64,000 nt of DNA from JAHFUI01 sp039931615 (lineage in GTDB: Bacteria; Acidobacteriota; Vicinamibacteria; Vicinamibacterales; CAVVIG01), in contig JBDTRR010000008.1 of assembly GCA_039931615.1 (NCBI GenBank), positions 62,001 to 126,000 on the forward strand. The letters are read 5' to 3'. The notes under the pieces are model-generated. The model did no database searches. It worked only from the letters and a program-made list of their open reading frames with translations, and was not told the origin of the DNA. A program made the translations under genes and the position numbers. Of the stretch, positions 50,396 to 61,350 are shown one piece after another. Position 1 is the first letter of the stretch; every line of letters begins with the position of its first letter.

Positions 50396-52486
50396 TCAAC
50401 CACGCACCGGAAGCTTGCGAGCGATGTCCGGCGACGCGGCCACGGTGCGGGCGAGCGCATCGACCAGGGGAACTCGCGCCTGCCACTGCAATTCTTCTCG
50501 TGCAGCGGCAGACTTGAACCGCATATTGGCCAACGTGCGATCGAGGCGATATCGGGCGGTTCCCAACTTGCGTCGCCGGACCAGGGCCAGCAGATCGATC
50601 CCCAACATCATCGACCAGACCAGGAAGTAGGGGACGAACACCGGTCGGATCTCGCCTTGAGAAACCTCGCGCAGGATCCGTCCCACCTCGCCCTGATCGA
50701 CGTCCGAATCGACGACGTCGTAGATGCTGCCCGTCGGAACGTCGCTGCCGGCCGCCGCGAGCATCGCGTCGATGACGTTGTCGACGTAGACCAGGGCCAT
50801 CGGCACGCCGCGCCCGCCTGCGATCAGCGGTCGTCGGCTCGATGACGGCAGCTGAAGGTTTCCTGTCGGCAGCTTGGCGCCCGGGCCAAAGATGGTGCCG
50901 GGGCGAAGGACGATCACCCGCGGTGTGCGGTGCTCGGCCGCATACTCCAGCAGCGCCTTTTCAGCCGACAGCTTGCTTTGCGTATAGACGCCGCGGTCGC
51001 CCGCCCTCTTGTCGTACGGGGCGGTCTCGTCGACATAGGGACCGCGGCCTTTCGGGATGCCGTAGACGGCCAGCGACGAGACGTAGATCAGCGTCTTGAC
51101 TCCGGCCGCGGCGGCGAGCCGGGCGAGGCGGACGGTGCCCTTGACGTTGGCTTCTTCGTAGTCCTGCAACGATCCGGGCGGGCCGGCCAGGGCGGCGCAG
51201 TGGAACACCGTTTCGACGCCGGCGAGCGCCTCACCCAGCTGCGCCTCGTTCCCCAGGTCGCCCTGAACCCACTGCACCCCCGCCATGGTGCGGGCTCGCG
51301 AGATCAATCGGGTCATCGCCCGGACCGGGACCTCGGCCGACAGTCGTTCGACCAGGTGTCCGCCGAGGAAGCCTGACGCCCCGGTCACCAGGGCTTTCGG
51401 CGAGACGGCCGCCGTCGCCGGCGCCGTGAGAATCGTTCGCCTCTTGATCACTTCGTCGCACGATGCCTTGATCTGATCCATCAGGCGCAGATTCAGGAGT
51501 CCATCCTCGGCCCCGACCGGCGACGCCACCCCATTCTTCAGGGCGGCGTAGAACGCCTCGATCAGCCCGCGCACTCCCATGTATCGTTTGACGCGGCCGG
51601 TCGCAATGCCGAAGAGGATGCCGGTGCCGGACTGAAGCAGCCTCGCCGCCATTCTGAAGTTCGTGTGGAACCGATCCAGCGGCAGGCCGCTGTTCCGATG
51701 AGTGACGACCGTCAAGGTGACGAAGTCCACCGTGATCCTGCCCCTGGCACCGACGACCTCGAGGCGGTTGGTCTCCGGAGCAGTGCAGAGCGACAGCGAG
51801 ACCTCGCCGATCGCCCCGGCAGAGGGAATCAACACGCGAATTTCCTCGACCGCCGCTTCACGAATGCGGCCAGGATTGAAGGCGACCACCTGCGGCTCGC
51901 CTGGCGTGTCCAGGAAGTAGCAGGCGAGATAAAGCGCGTGGGTCATCAGATTTTCAAAGATGCCCCAATCATAGGTGTAGCCCCAGGGGATGGCCGCGCC
52001 GCGGGCCTCATCTTCATAGCTGAACCCCTGCTCGGCCCGGACCGAGATGACCTCGCCGATCTCTCCTCGAGCAATCCGACGCGACGCTTCGAGAAAGCAC
52101 GGGTCGAACAGCAGACTGTGGCCTGGACAGACCTCGACGCCAGCGTCTCTGGCCGTCTCGACGATCGATCGCGCATCCACTTCGCTCGACGCCAGCGGCT
52201 TCTCCACATACATGTGGGCGTGGTGCCGAGCGGCAATCGCCGCCAGCGAACGGTGGGTTCGAGGAGGAGTGAGCAGATGCACGACGTTCGGTCGCACCTC
52301 GCGCATCATCTCTTCCATGTCGGTGTAGACGCCCGCGATGCTGTAGCGGTCGGCCTGCTCACGGGCCACGGTCTGGTTGAGATCGCAGACCGCGACCACC
52401 TCGACGTTGGGTATTCCCTTCAATGTCTCGATATGAACATCGCTGATGCGGCCGCAACCGACCAGAGCCGTACGGATTGTGCTCAC
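50396..52486 (-). CDS. Fusion of Gfo/Idh/MocA oxidoreductase and extended SDR epimerase
   Basis: A 696-residue two-domain protein. Residues 1-350 are a Gfo/Idh/MocA dehydrogenase: RTALVGCGRISDVHIETLKG binds the dinucleotide and HMYVEKPLAS carries the EKP motif (95-97). Residues 364-696 are an extended short-chain dehydrogenase/epimerase: ALVTGASGFLGGHLVERL, IYVSSLAVYG and YTQSKLSAEK (Y501, K505) complete its active site. The hinge ILTAPATAAVSPK is short. The two halves normally occur as separate sugar-modifying enzymes, so the fusion probably channels an NDP-sugar between oxidation and epimerisation or reduction. It overlaps the upstream GT4 gene (ATGA). Confidence 0.92.
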   Translation of the reverse strand: MSTIRTALVGCGRISDVHIETLKGIPNVEVVAVCDLNQTVAREQADRYSIAGVYTDMEEMMREVRPNVVHLLTPPRTHRSLAAIAARHHAHMYVEKPLASSEVDARSIVETARDAGVEVCPGHSLLFDPCFLEASRRIARGEIGEVISVRAEQGFSYEDEARGAAIPWGYTYDWGIFENLMTHALYLACYFLDTPGEPQVVAFNPGRIREAAVEEIRVLIPSAGAIGEVSLSLCTAPETNRLEVVGARGRITVDFVTLTVVTHRNSGLPLDRFHTNFRMAARLLQSGTGILFGIATGRVKRYMGVRGLIEAFYAALKNGVASPVGAEDGLLNLRLMDQIKASCDEVIKRRTILTAPATAAVSPKALVTGASGFLGGHLVERLSAEVPVRAMTRLISRARTMAGVQWVQGDLGNEAQLGEALAGVETVFHCAALAGPPGSLQDYEEANVKGTVRLARLAAAAGVKTLIYVSSLAVYGIPKGRGPYVDETAPYDKRAGDRGVYTQSKLSAEKALLEYAAEHRTPRVIVLRPGTIFGPGAKLPTGNLQLPSSSRRPLIAGGRGVPMALVYVDNVIDAMLAAAGSDVPTGSIYDVVDSDVDQGEVGRILREVSQGEIRPVFVPYFLVWSMMLGIDLLALVRRRKLGTARYRLDRTLANMRFKSAAAREELQWQARVPLVDALARTVAASPDIARKLPVRG

Positions 52487-53757
52487 TGAATGCGCTCCTC
52501 ACCGGAGGAAACGAATGCATCCTCCGCCATCACTGCTGGTCCGGACGCGGCGAGGCGGCGATAGAGCGCGACGTGTTTCCCGGCGATCGTCGGCCAGGCA
52601 AAGCGATCCCGGCCCAGGGTCCGGCTCGCGTCCGCCATCGTCGTTTGCGCCGAACGCGGCAGGCTGAAGAAGCGCACGAGTGCTCCCGCCATCGCCTCGG
52701 GATTCGAGACCGGCACGCTGTAGCCATTGACGCCCTCGTCGACCAGTTCGACCAGGCCGCCGACCCGCGTCGCCAGCAGCGGCTTGCCCGCCGCCAGCGC
52801 CTCCAGGCCCATCCCGCTCTGCGACGACTCTTTGTGCGGCATCACCGCGACATCGGCGGCACCATAGAGGGTCGCCTTGAACTGCTCGGACACGAAGCGC
52901 GGGTAGGCTTGGACCTTGCCGGCCACGCCCAGGCGCCGGATCTGGGCCTCGTGCGGATCGAAGGAATCCTCCGGAGCGCCGGCGAGGATCAGGCGGAGCC
53001 TCGGCCTGTCGCGGCTGGCGATGGCGAAGGCGTCGATCAGATCCGTGATGCCTTTGTGGGGACTGATCCTCCCGACGAACAGGGCGACCTCGGCTTCCCG
53101 CTCCAGCTTCAGTTCAACCCGGGCGTGTTCTCGATCGGGAATGGGACAGTCCAACTCGAGGATGCCGTGCTCGATGACCTGGATCTTGCCGGCGACTGAA
53201 TCGTCGACTCGATCGAGCACCTGCTGGCCGACGGTGCGCGACAGGACGATCAGGGCGTCAGCCTGGCGATACAACTGGCGGTAGGCCCGACGCACCGCGT
53301 CACTGCGATTGCAGTACGGCAAGGCATTGTGGACGGTATAGACGATCCGCGCACCCTGGCGTTGCACCTTCCGCATCATCAACAGATCGAACACCGGCAC
53401 CTTGCACCATTGCATGTGCAGCACCGGCGTGCGAGTGCGGCCGATCTCACTCAGCACATCCCGCCAGCCGCTGAAATAGCCCTGCAATTGCACGGTCTTC
53501 CACAGCCAATGGTGGTTGACGATGCCTGGCCAGCGGTCGGCCAGCCAGGTGGCGGTGCTCAAGAAGTCCCGCTGGAGGAGGCTGTCGCGAAAGGCGTCGC
53601 GATCGCCAAAGTAAGGCGCCGTCCGAAACACCACTTCGGGATGATCGGCAAATGCCCTCGACAGACTCTGGTTGTAGTTGGCACTGGTTCCGGTGATGTC
53701 GACGACCAGCGCCAGCGGGGACACCGGCGGGTACCCGGTATGCGCGCGTGACCTCAT
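52483..53757 (-). CDS. Family 4 glycosyltransferase
   Basis: A 424-residue GT4 enzyme. ALVVDITGTSANYNQSLSRAF opens it, ARIVYTVHNALPYCNRSDAV and ALIVLSRTVGQQVLDRV lie before the hinge, and VALFVGRISPHKGITDLIDAF, RLILAGAPEDSFDPHEAQIRR and MPHKESSQSGMGLEALAAGK form the donor domain, the last with the EX7E-like motif. It probably adds the second or a later sugar after the PglC-like initiating transferase, whose gene overlaps it by four bases. It overlaps the fusion gene downstream likewise. Confidence 0.92.
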   Translation of the reverse strand: MRSRAHTGYPPVSPLALVVDITGTSANYNQSLSRAFADHPEVVFRTAPYFGDRDAFRDSLLQRDFLSTATWLADRWPGIVNHHWLWKTVQLQGYFSGWRDVLSEIGRTRTPVLHMQWCKVPVFDLLMMRKVQRQGARIVYTVHNALPYCNRSDAVRRAYRQLYRQADALIVLSRTVGQQVLDRVDDSVAGKIQVIEHGILELDCPIPDREHARVELKLEREAEVALFVGRISPHKGITDLIDAFAIASRDRPRLRLILAGAPEDSFDPHEAQIRRLGVAGKVQAYPRFVSEQFKATLYGAADVAVMPHKESSQSGMGLEALAAGKPLLATRVGGLVELVDEGVNGYSVPVSNPEAMAGALVRFFSLPRSAQTTMADASRTLGRDRFAWPTIAGKHVALYRRLAASGPAVMAEDAFVSSGEERIQ

Positions 53758-54533
53758 CGGTCGTTCCGAATTGCAGACTCTGATTCATCGGTGTGAGGAA
53801 GCAGCGTGGTCCGCTTCACCTGCGCCAGTTCCGGCGGATCCGGAAACCCCCGGGTGCCGAGCAGCCGCGCCAGGATGGCTGCCAGCGTTCGCAGCAGCAC
53901 GCGAATGTCGTAGATCGCAGCACGACCCCGCTCGATGTAGACCCGATCCAGCGCGAGTTTCACTGGCAGCAGACGCTTGACGTAGTGATCGACGGTCGAT
54001 TCGGCGGCCAGCGTGGCTTCGCCGTGCGTGTAGTAGTAGACGGTTCCAGGGCTGGTCACGCCGGGCGGCACCTGCAGCGTCGTCAGATCGTCATGCGTGT
54101 AATGGGCCCGGACGATCTCCGGCGCTTCCGGGCGCGGCCCGACCAGGCTCATATCACCCATCAACACATTGAGCAACTGGGGCAACTCGTCAATCTTCGT
54201 CGCCCGCAGGAACGCCCCGAACGGGAAGATCCGGGAGTCGCGGGCGGCGGTAATCGGACTGGCGGTCGCGTCGCTATCGACCCCCATGGTCCGGAATTTG
54301 TACATCGTGAACTCGCGGCCGCAGTAACCCTGCTGGCGCCGCCGTTCGGATCGGTCCACCGCGGCGCGGCCGTCGAGCTGGCTGCTGCGGCGGTCACGGC
54401 CGATGCGCTTCGCCCGATACAGGACCGGGCCTGGGCTGGTCAGCCTGATGCCGATCGCAGCCACCAGCAGCAGCGGAGCGGCGGCGATCAGCGCGCCTGC
54501 CGCCACGACAATGTCCAACAGTCGTTTACCCAT
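53754..54533 (-). CDS. PglC/WbaP-type initiating sugar-1-phosphate transferase
   Basis: A 259-residue monotopic phosphoglycosyltransferase, which moves a sugar-1-phosphate from a UDP-sugar to undecaprenyl phosphate and starts the repeat unit. KRLLDIVVAAGALIAAAPLLL is the re-entrant membrane helix; FTMYKFRTM, FLRATKIDELPQLLNVLMGDMSLVG and GPRPEAPEIV are diagnostic, with DE as the catalytic pair. An Arg-rich insertion of about 35 residues (RDRRSSQLDGRAAVDRSERR onward) separates the membrane part from FTMYKFRTM, longer than in typical PglC. The sugar may come from the CapD-like dehydratase pathway. Confidence 0.93.
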   Translation of the reverse strand: MGKRLLDIVVAAGALIAAAPLLLVAAIGIRLTSPGPVLYRAKRIGRDRRSSQLDGRAAVDRSERRRQQGYCGREFTMYKFRTMGVDSDATASPITAARDSRIFPFGAFLRATKIDELPQLLNVLMGDMSLVGPRPEAPEIVRAHYTHDDLTTLQVPPGVTSPGTVYYYTHGEATLAAESTVDHYVKRLLPVKLALDRVYIERGRAAIYDIRVLLRTLAAILARLLGTRGFPDPPELAQVKRTTLLPHTDESESAIRNDR

Positions 54534-54715
54534 AGACTTGCTTGCGATGCCGCCAGATGCTGAACGATGGGCTGGTGTCGACGACAGCCGTCGGGAGGGG
54601 AGGTCCAGGCTGCGGTGCGGCCTGCCTTCGACGCGGAGAACGATACGCCGATCGGCGTGGGAGGAAGGCCTGGCGGGACGCGGCGACCCGGGCGCCGGTC
54701 AATCGCTCGACGCCG

Positions 54716-56692
<1,977 letters not shown>

Positions 56693-56722
56693 GTTGTGAT
56701 TGAGGTCGGGGGGCGCTGATGG

Positions 56723-57766
56723 TCAGCGACTGATCGCCGCCATCTTTCCTGCCGCGTCCCACGCGCCTGAATGGAAGAGGCGCGCCCAGATGCCGTATCC
56801 CAGCCCCAACGCGTATCCGGCGTGCATCGTCGCGATGGCGACCGGGACGCACGCCGAGACGCGGAGATCGTTCGCGGGAATCGTCGCCGCTCCGGCGAGG
56901 CCGAGCGCGATGGCGTACGCGACCGGCAGCGTCAACGCGAGCAGGGGCTCGCTCCACCACCAGCCGGCCACTGCGAGCACCGCGCACGCCGCGTAGAACA
57001 GCGTCGGGGCCACCTGGCGCAGCGTCGTCGGACGCCGATGTTTCTCGATCACGGGAATCCGCCAGAAGCCGTACTGAAAGTACTGCTTGAAGAGCTGGCC
57101 GATGCGTTCGCGGACGAAATATCGATAGCGCACCCGCGGCGACACATAAATCAGCCCGCCGGCCTGGCGAATCCGGTAGTTGAACTCGTCGTCCTGGTTC
57201 CGTACCAGCCGCTCGTCGAACATGCCGATGCGGTCGAACACGTCGCGCCTGATCGCCGGGAACTGCGCGCCCTCGACATACCCCTCGTGCTCCGGGTATC
57301 GATGCAGCGCATTGCCGACTCCGACCGGATGCGACATCGCGACGCCGACCGCCTTCCCGAATGTCGTGGTCGCCGCATGCCGGATCGGTCCACCGACGCT
57401 CCACGCCTCTGGATGCTCGGCCAGCAGCGCCACATTCCTGCTGATGAAGTCGGACGCGACGATCGCGTGTCCGTCGATCCGCAGGATGATGTCGCCGCGC
57501 GATCGCGCCACGGCGAGGTTCAGGCCGGTCGACACGATGCGGCCCGGGTTGTCGATGACGATCAGCCGTGGCTGGTTCACCTGCAGGGACGCCAGGATGT
57601 CGCGCGTCCCGTCGGTCGACTGACCATCGGCGACGATCACTTCAACGCGATCGCCAGGGTAGTCCTGCTGCAGGATGGCGCCGATCAGGTCGGCGATGAA
57701 GCCGGCCTCGTTGCGGACCGGGACCACGACGCTGACCAGGGGCGAGGAATCCACCGGCTGGTTCAT
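56723..57766 (-). CDS. Family 2 glycosyltransferase (ExoA-like)
   Basis: A 347-residue inverting GT2 with membrane helices. LVSVVVPVRNEAGFIADLIGA, RVEVIVADGQSTDGTRDILAS, SRGDIILRIDGHAIVASDF and RNQDDEFNYRIRQAGG are the catalytic blocks; the metal-binding segment reads RIDGHAI and the ED-like pair is QDDE. Hydrophobic segments near 255-275, 280-300 and 310-328 suggest a C-terminal membrane anchor, as in ExoA of succinoglycan synthesis. It lies 16 bases downstream of the DegT aminotransferase gene. Confidence 0.92.
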   Translation of the reverse strand: MNQPVDSSPLVSVVVPVRNEAGFIADLIGAILQQDYPGDRVEVIVADGQSTDGTRDILASLQVNQPRLIVIDNPGRIVSTGLNLAVARSRGDIILRIDGHAIVASDFISRNVALLAEHPEAWSVGGPIRHAATTTFGKAVGVAMSHPVGVGNALHRYPEHEGYVEGAQFPAIRRDVFDRIGMFDERLVRNQDDEFNYRIRQAGGLIYVSPRVRYRYFVRERIGQLFKQYFQYGFWRIPVIEKHRRPTTLRQVAPTLFYAACAVLAVAGWWWSEPLLALTLPVAYAIALGLAGAATIPANDLRVSACVPVAIATMHAGYALGLGYGIWARLFHSGAWDAAGKMAAISR

Positions 57767-57782
57767 CAGGCGATGCCGCCGA

Positions 57783-59021
57783 TCACCGGGTGGCCGCCAG
57801 CCGGCGCGACGAGCGGCCGCACGCGGCCCGAACGGCGTCGACGACGGTGTCGATTTCGTCTCTGGTCATGGTGGAGAAGAGCGGCAGGCTCACCAGGCGC
57901 GTCCAGACGGCCGATGCGGCCGGCAGATCGGCGGGACGCCAGCCGAACGACTCTTCGTAGTAGGGATGGAGATGCAGCGGACGCCAGTGCACCGAGCACG
58001 AGACGCCCGCCTGCGCCAGCTCCTGGATGAAGCGGTTGCGATCAATCGACAAGGTCTCGAGTCGGAGGCGGATCGGAAACAGATGCCAGGCGTGCAGGCG
58101 GTTGACGTCGGCCGGTGGCAGTTCGAGCTCCTCGACGTCGGCCAGCCGCTGAAGGTATTCCTCGGCAATCGCCTCGCGGCCGCGGCGCATCTCCTCGGCG
58201 CGGGCCAGCTGGTGGATGCCGATGGCGGCGGCAATGTCCGTCATGTTGTATTTGTAGCCGGGCGCCAGAATACGGTAGTCCCAGCTGCCAGTGCCCGAGT
58301 ACCTTCCCCAGGCGTCGTGCGACAGCCCGTGCAACGACAGCAACCGCATCCGCGCCGCCAGTTCAGGGTCGGCGGTGACCGCCATCCCGCCTTCGCCGGT
58401 CGTGATCGTCTTGTTGGCGTAGAACGAGAAGCACGAGACGGCGGCGGTCTGCTCGCCGCACTGCTGCCACGGCTCTTCCGGCCGCCGTCGCCAGGCGGCG
58501 GGAAAGGCATGGGCCGCGTCCTCGACCACCCAGAGATGATGGCGCGACGCCAGGGCATTGACGTCATCGACGTTCAGCATCATCCCGCCAACGTGGACCG
58601 GGATCATCCCGACCACTGGCACGTCGCGCGGCAACCCGGCGAGTGCCTCGCCTGACCTGAGCGCGGCCAACGTCGACTCCGCATGCTGGAGGTCCATGTT
58701 GAGCGTGACCGGGTCACAATCGATGAGGATTGGAATCCCGCCTTCGTAGCGAACCACTTCGGCGGTGGCGGCGAACGTCAGCGCCGGAACCAGCACGCCG
58801 TCACCTGGACGCAGGCCGAGCGCGTGTACCGCCAGGTGCAGAGCGGCCGTGCAGGAGTTCAACGCCACGGCATGCGACGCGCCGGTGGCGGCGGCGAATG
58901 TCTGCTCGAACCGTTTGACCCGGGGCCCGGTCGTCAGCCAGCCTGATCGCAGCGCGTCGACCACCTCCTGGATTTCGGGTTCGCCCAGATCGGGTCGGTA
59001 GAATGGAACGATTGTCGGCAC
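57783..59021 (-). CDS. DegT/DnrJ/EryC1/StrS-type sugar aminotransferase
   Basis: A 412-residue PLP enzyme that transaminates keto-sugar nucleotides. IVPFYRPDLGEPEIQEVVDAL, GSWLTTGP-like DALRSGWLTTGPRVKRFE, VALNSCTAALHLAVHALGL and VVEDAAHAFPAAW are typical, and the PLP lysine is K204 in SFYANKTITTGEGG. YKYNMTDIAAAIGIHQL and the C-terminal SVHWRPLHLHPYY follow. A 4-keto substrate could come from the CapD-like dehydratase. It sits between the O-antigen-ligase-like gene and the ExoA-like GT2 gene with short gaps (19 and 16 bases). Confidence 0.94.
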   Translation of the reverse strand: MPTIVPFYRPDLGEPEIQEVVDALRSGWLTTGPRVKRFEQTFAAATGASHAVALNSCTAALHLAVHALGLRPGDGVLVPALTFAATAEVVRYEGGIPILIDCDPVTLNMDLQHAESTLAALRSGEALAGLPRDVPVVGMIPVHVGGMMLNVDDVNALASRHHLWVVEDAAHAFPAAWRRRPEEPWQQCGEQTAAVSCFSFYANKTITTGEGGMAVTADPELAARMRLLSLHGLSHDAWGRYSGTGSWDYRILAPGYKYNMTDIAAAIGIHQLARAEEMRRGREAIAEEYLQRLADVEELELPPADVNRLHAWHLFPIRLRLETLSIDRNRFIQELAQAGVSCSVHWRPLHLHPYYEESFGWRPADLPAASAVWTRLVSLPLFSTMTRDEIDTVVDAVRAACGRSSRRLAATR

Positions 59022-59040
59022 GGATATGCTCTCCCGCTGC

Positions 59041-60255
59041 TCAGATCGTGGCAGCGCGCCACGCGTCGCTGTCCCTGCGGCTGGCCTGTTCTCTTGCGAG
59101 AGCCTTTCGAGCAGTTCTCGTCAAGCCGCTTTGCGCCGCCACCAATCCGAACAACACCCAGGTGAACTTCACGGACTCCGGACTGCCAGACAATCCACCA
59201 GCCACCCAGGTCAGGAGGATGACACCCCAGAGCGCCCTGTGCGGTGGCGGTGAATGAAGGATCGTCCAGGCGCAGGCGCCGAGCACGGCGGCAAACAGGC
59301 CCAGGCCGACGATCCCATTTTCGACCAGCAGCCCAAGCGCCAGGTTGTGCGCTGACATTCCCCGGTTGGGCGAATACGGACCGACCGCCGCGCCGTACGC
59401 CCCGAGTCCAGCGCCGAGAAGCGGCCGGTCCGGGAACGCCTGCAACCCGGCGTTCCAAATCGCCGTCCGCCCGGACATTCGTCCGCCCTCGGTCACCTCA
59501 CTGGCAGTCCCCAGGATCCGTTCCAGGTTGGCCCGCGGCACGACCGTCGCCACCGCCAGCGCGCAGGCAGCCAGCATCACACCCGTCAGGAGGTAGGACC
59601 GCAGTGACTGGCGAGGCAGCGTCAGGGGGACGATGGTCATCGCGACGAGTCCGGCGACGAAGGCGCCGCGCGTCGCGGTCAGCAGCAGTCCGACCGGTGC
59701 CGCCACGAAATAGATCAACGCCGCCACCCGGATCACGCCGCGCCGGTTCATGATCAAGTGCCAGGCGATCGGCAGGCCGAGGACCAGGTATAACCCGATC
59801 TGGTTGGCGTTGGCGCCGTTGCCGGAGAAGCGGCTCTCGTACGGGTTGATCGTGGTGCCGATCCTGAAGTTGTTGAACAGACTGAGCAACGGCACGAACA
59901 AGCCGAGGCAGATGGCCGCCAACAGCGGCTGCACTTCCTCCCTGGTCCGCACGCACTCCCGGATCACCCAGACGCTGGCGACAAGCTGGAGATAGGTAAT
60001 CGCCAGGACAAAGGTGCTTCCGTAGGAGAGGGTCCACAGCAGCGAGAGCGCGCCCCACAGGCCGAACGCGATCGAGAACGTCAGGACCGCGTCCGGCTTC
60101 CGGAAACGCCCCTGCATCGCCGTCGTCAGCACGACGCACGCAATGACGGCCAGGCCAAAGACGCGGCTGACGGAGCCGACGAACGGGAGTGGAAAGTTGT
60201 CCCACGGCACCGTGAACACAAATGCCCAGAGCAGGTATCGCGTCAGTCTACGCAT
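59041..60255 (-). CDS. O-antigen ligase / Wzy-C family membrane protein
   Basis: About 404 residues with 10-12 predicted membrane helices. LTATRGAFVAGLVAMTIVPL and the periplasmic loop GLGAYGAAVGPYSPNRGMSAH followed by NLALGLLVENGIVGLGLF form the Wzy_C signature (SRG/TRG then HNxxLxxxxExG). Members either ligate the finished polysaccharide to a carrier or polymerise repeat units. Here it is the only candidate polymerase or ligase in the window. I use ATG 60255; neither it nor a TTG at 60276 has a good ribosome binding site. It lies 51 bases downstream of a GT2 gene. Confidence 0.9.
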   Translation of the reverse strand: MRRLTRYLLWAFVFTVPWDNFPLPFVGSVSRVFGLAVIACVVLTTAMQGRFRKPDAVLTFSIAFGLWGALSLLWTLSYGSTFVLAITYLQLVASVWVIRECVRTREEVQPLLAAICLGLFVPLLSLFNNFRIGTTINPYESRFSGNGANANQIGLYLVLGLPIAWHLIMNRRGVIRVAALIYFVAAPVGLLLTATRGAFVAGLVAMTIVPLTLPRQSLRSYLLTGVMLAACALAVATVVPRANLERILGTASEVTEGGRMSGRTAIWNAGLQAFPDRPLLGAGLGAYGAAVGPYSPNRGMSAHNLALGLLVENGIVGLGLFAAVLGACAWTILHSPPPHRALWGVILLTWVAGGLSGSPESVKFTWVLFGLVAAQSGLTRTARKALAREQASRRDSDAWRAATI

Positions 60256-60306
60256 CGAGGTTGCCGTATCGTGCAAGCAAGGGTGGACGGCGGGCGGGCC
60301 CGGGTG

Positions 60307-61344
60307 TCATGAGGCGGCCGGGTCCTTGGTGTTCCGCTGGAGCTTCGCCATCGGCGCCGGTCGAAATGAATCTTCGGCAAACCAGGTTTCGGGACCAAAC
60401 CCCAACAGCCGGGCGACCCGGCGTTTGCACCTGGCCGCCTGCTCGAACCATGCGGCCGGCAGGTAGGCGGAGAACAGGAGCGCATAGGTGAACGGCGCCA
60501 CCGGGTTCGCTCGAAGCGACTCCAGATAGAAGCGGCGGGCGCGGGACAGATCCCGGCCGCGACGCTGCTGGCACCAGCCGCTGTCGCGCAGGAACAGATG
60601 CAACACGCCGAAGCGAATCATCTTCTCCCGATGCTTTCGGCAATACAGTTCGCGGCCCAGGACGGTGCGCGGTACGCTGACGGTGATCCGGCCGCTGTCG
60701 TTGACATTTGCCACCCTGACCAGCGGGTCTGGAACGACCTCGGCACTGAACCGCTCGCAGATTCTCAGCCAGAGATCCAGGTCCTGGCACGAGGGCAGGC
60801 TCTCGTCGAAGCCGCCGACCGCCGCCAGGGCACTGCGGCGGACCATGCCGAGGGACGTTTCGCCGACGACGTTTTCCGCCAGCAGGGCCCGGGCAAGATT
60901 GACGTGGGGCCGCGCGATGATCCGGCTGACGCTGCCGTCGGGAAAAATTCGCTCGACCCCGGTGTAGACCAGTCCCAGCCGGTCACCGGACCGCTCGAAC
61001 ACCTCCAACTGGCGTTCCAGCTTGGCCGGCAGCCACTCGTCGTCGGAATCGAGGAAGGCGACGTAATCGGCTGAGCTGGCCCGGATCCCCGTGTTCCTGG
61101 CCGCACTTCCACCACGGTTCCGCTCATGACGGATCAGCGTAATGCGGGGATCGGCGATGGCCTCGACCGCCGCTGTCGTCGTGTCCGTCGACCCGTCGTC
61201 CACGACGATGATCTCGAAGTCCTGGCAGGTCTGGGCCAGGACGCTCTCGATCGCGCGGCGCACGGCCATCGGCCGGTTGAACACCGGGATGACCACACTC
61301 ACTTTCGGGGCGGGCGCGGGCCGGACGAGGGCGTTGTCCTGCAT
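60307..61344 (-). CDS. Family 2 glycosyltransferase
   Basis: A 345-residue GT2 enzyme. KVSVVIPVFNRPMAVRRAIES, FEIIVVDDGSTDTTTAAVEAI, NRGGSAARNTGIRASSADYV and AFLDSDDEWLPAKLERQLE are the standard blocks, and ESLPSCQDLDLWLRICERF the acceptor-side ED-like motif. The C-terminal third (ARRFYLESLRANPVAPFTYAL) has amphipathic helices. It begins 6 bases after the GDP-fucose synthase gene and may use the sugar made there, although fucosyltransferases are not usually GT2. Confidence 0.93.
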   Translation of the reverse strand: MQDNALVRPAPAPKVSVVIPVFNRPMAVRRAIESVLAQTCQDFEIIVVDDGSTDTTTAAVEAIADPRITLIRHERNRGGSAARNTGIRASSADYVAFLDSDDEWLPAKLERQLEVFERSGDRLGLVYTGVERIFPDGSVSRIIARPHVNLARALLAENVVGETSLGMVRRSALAAVGGFDESLPSCQDLDLWLRICERFSAEVVPDPLVRVANVNDSGRITVSVPRTVLGRELYCRKHREKMIRFGVLHLFLRDSGWCQQRRGRDLSRARRFYLESLRANPVAPFTYALLFSAYLPAAWFEQAARCKRRVARLLGFGPETWFAEDSFRPAPMAKLQRNTKDPAAS

Positions 61345-61350
61345 GAGGCG

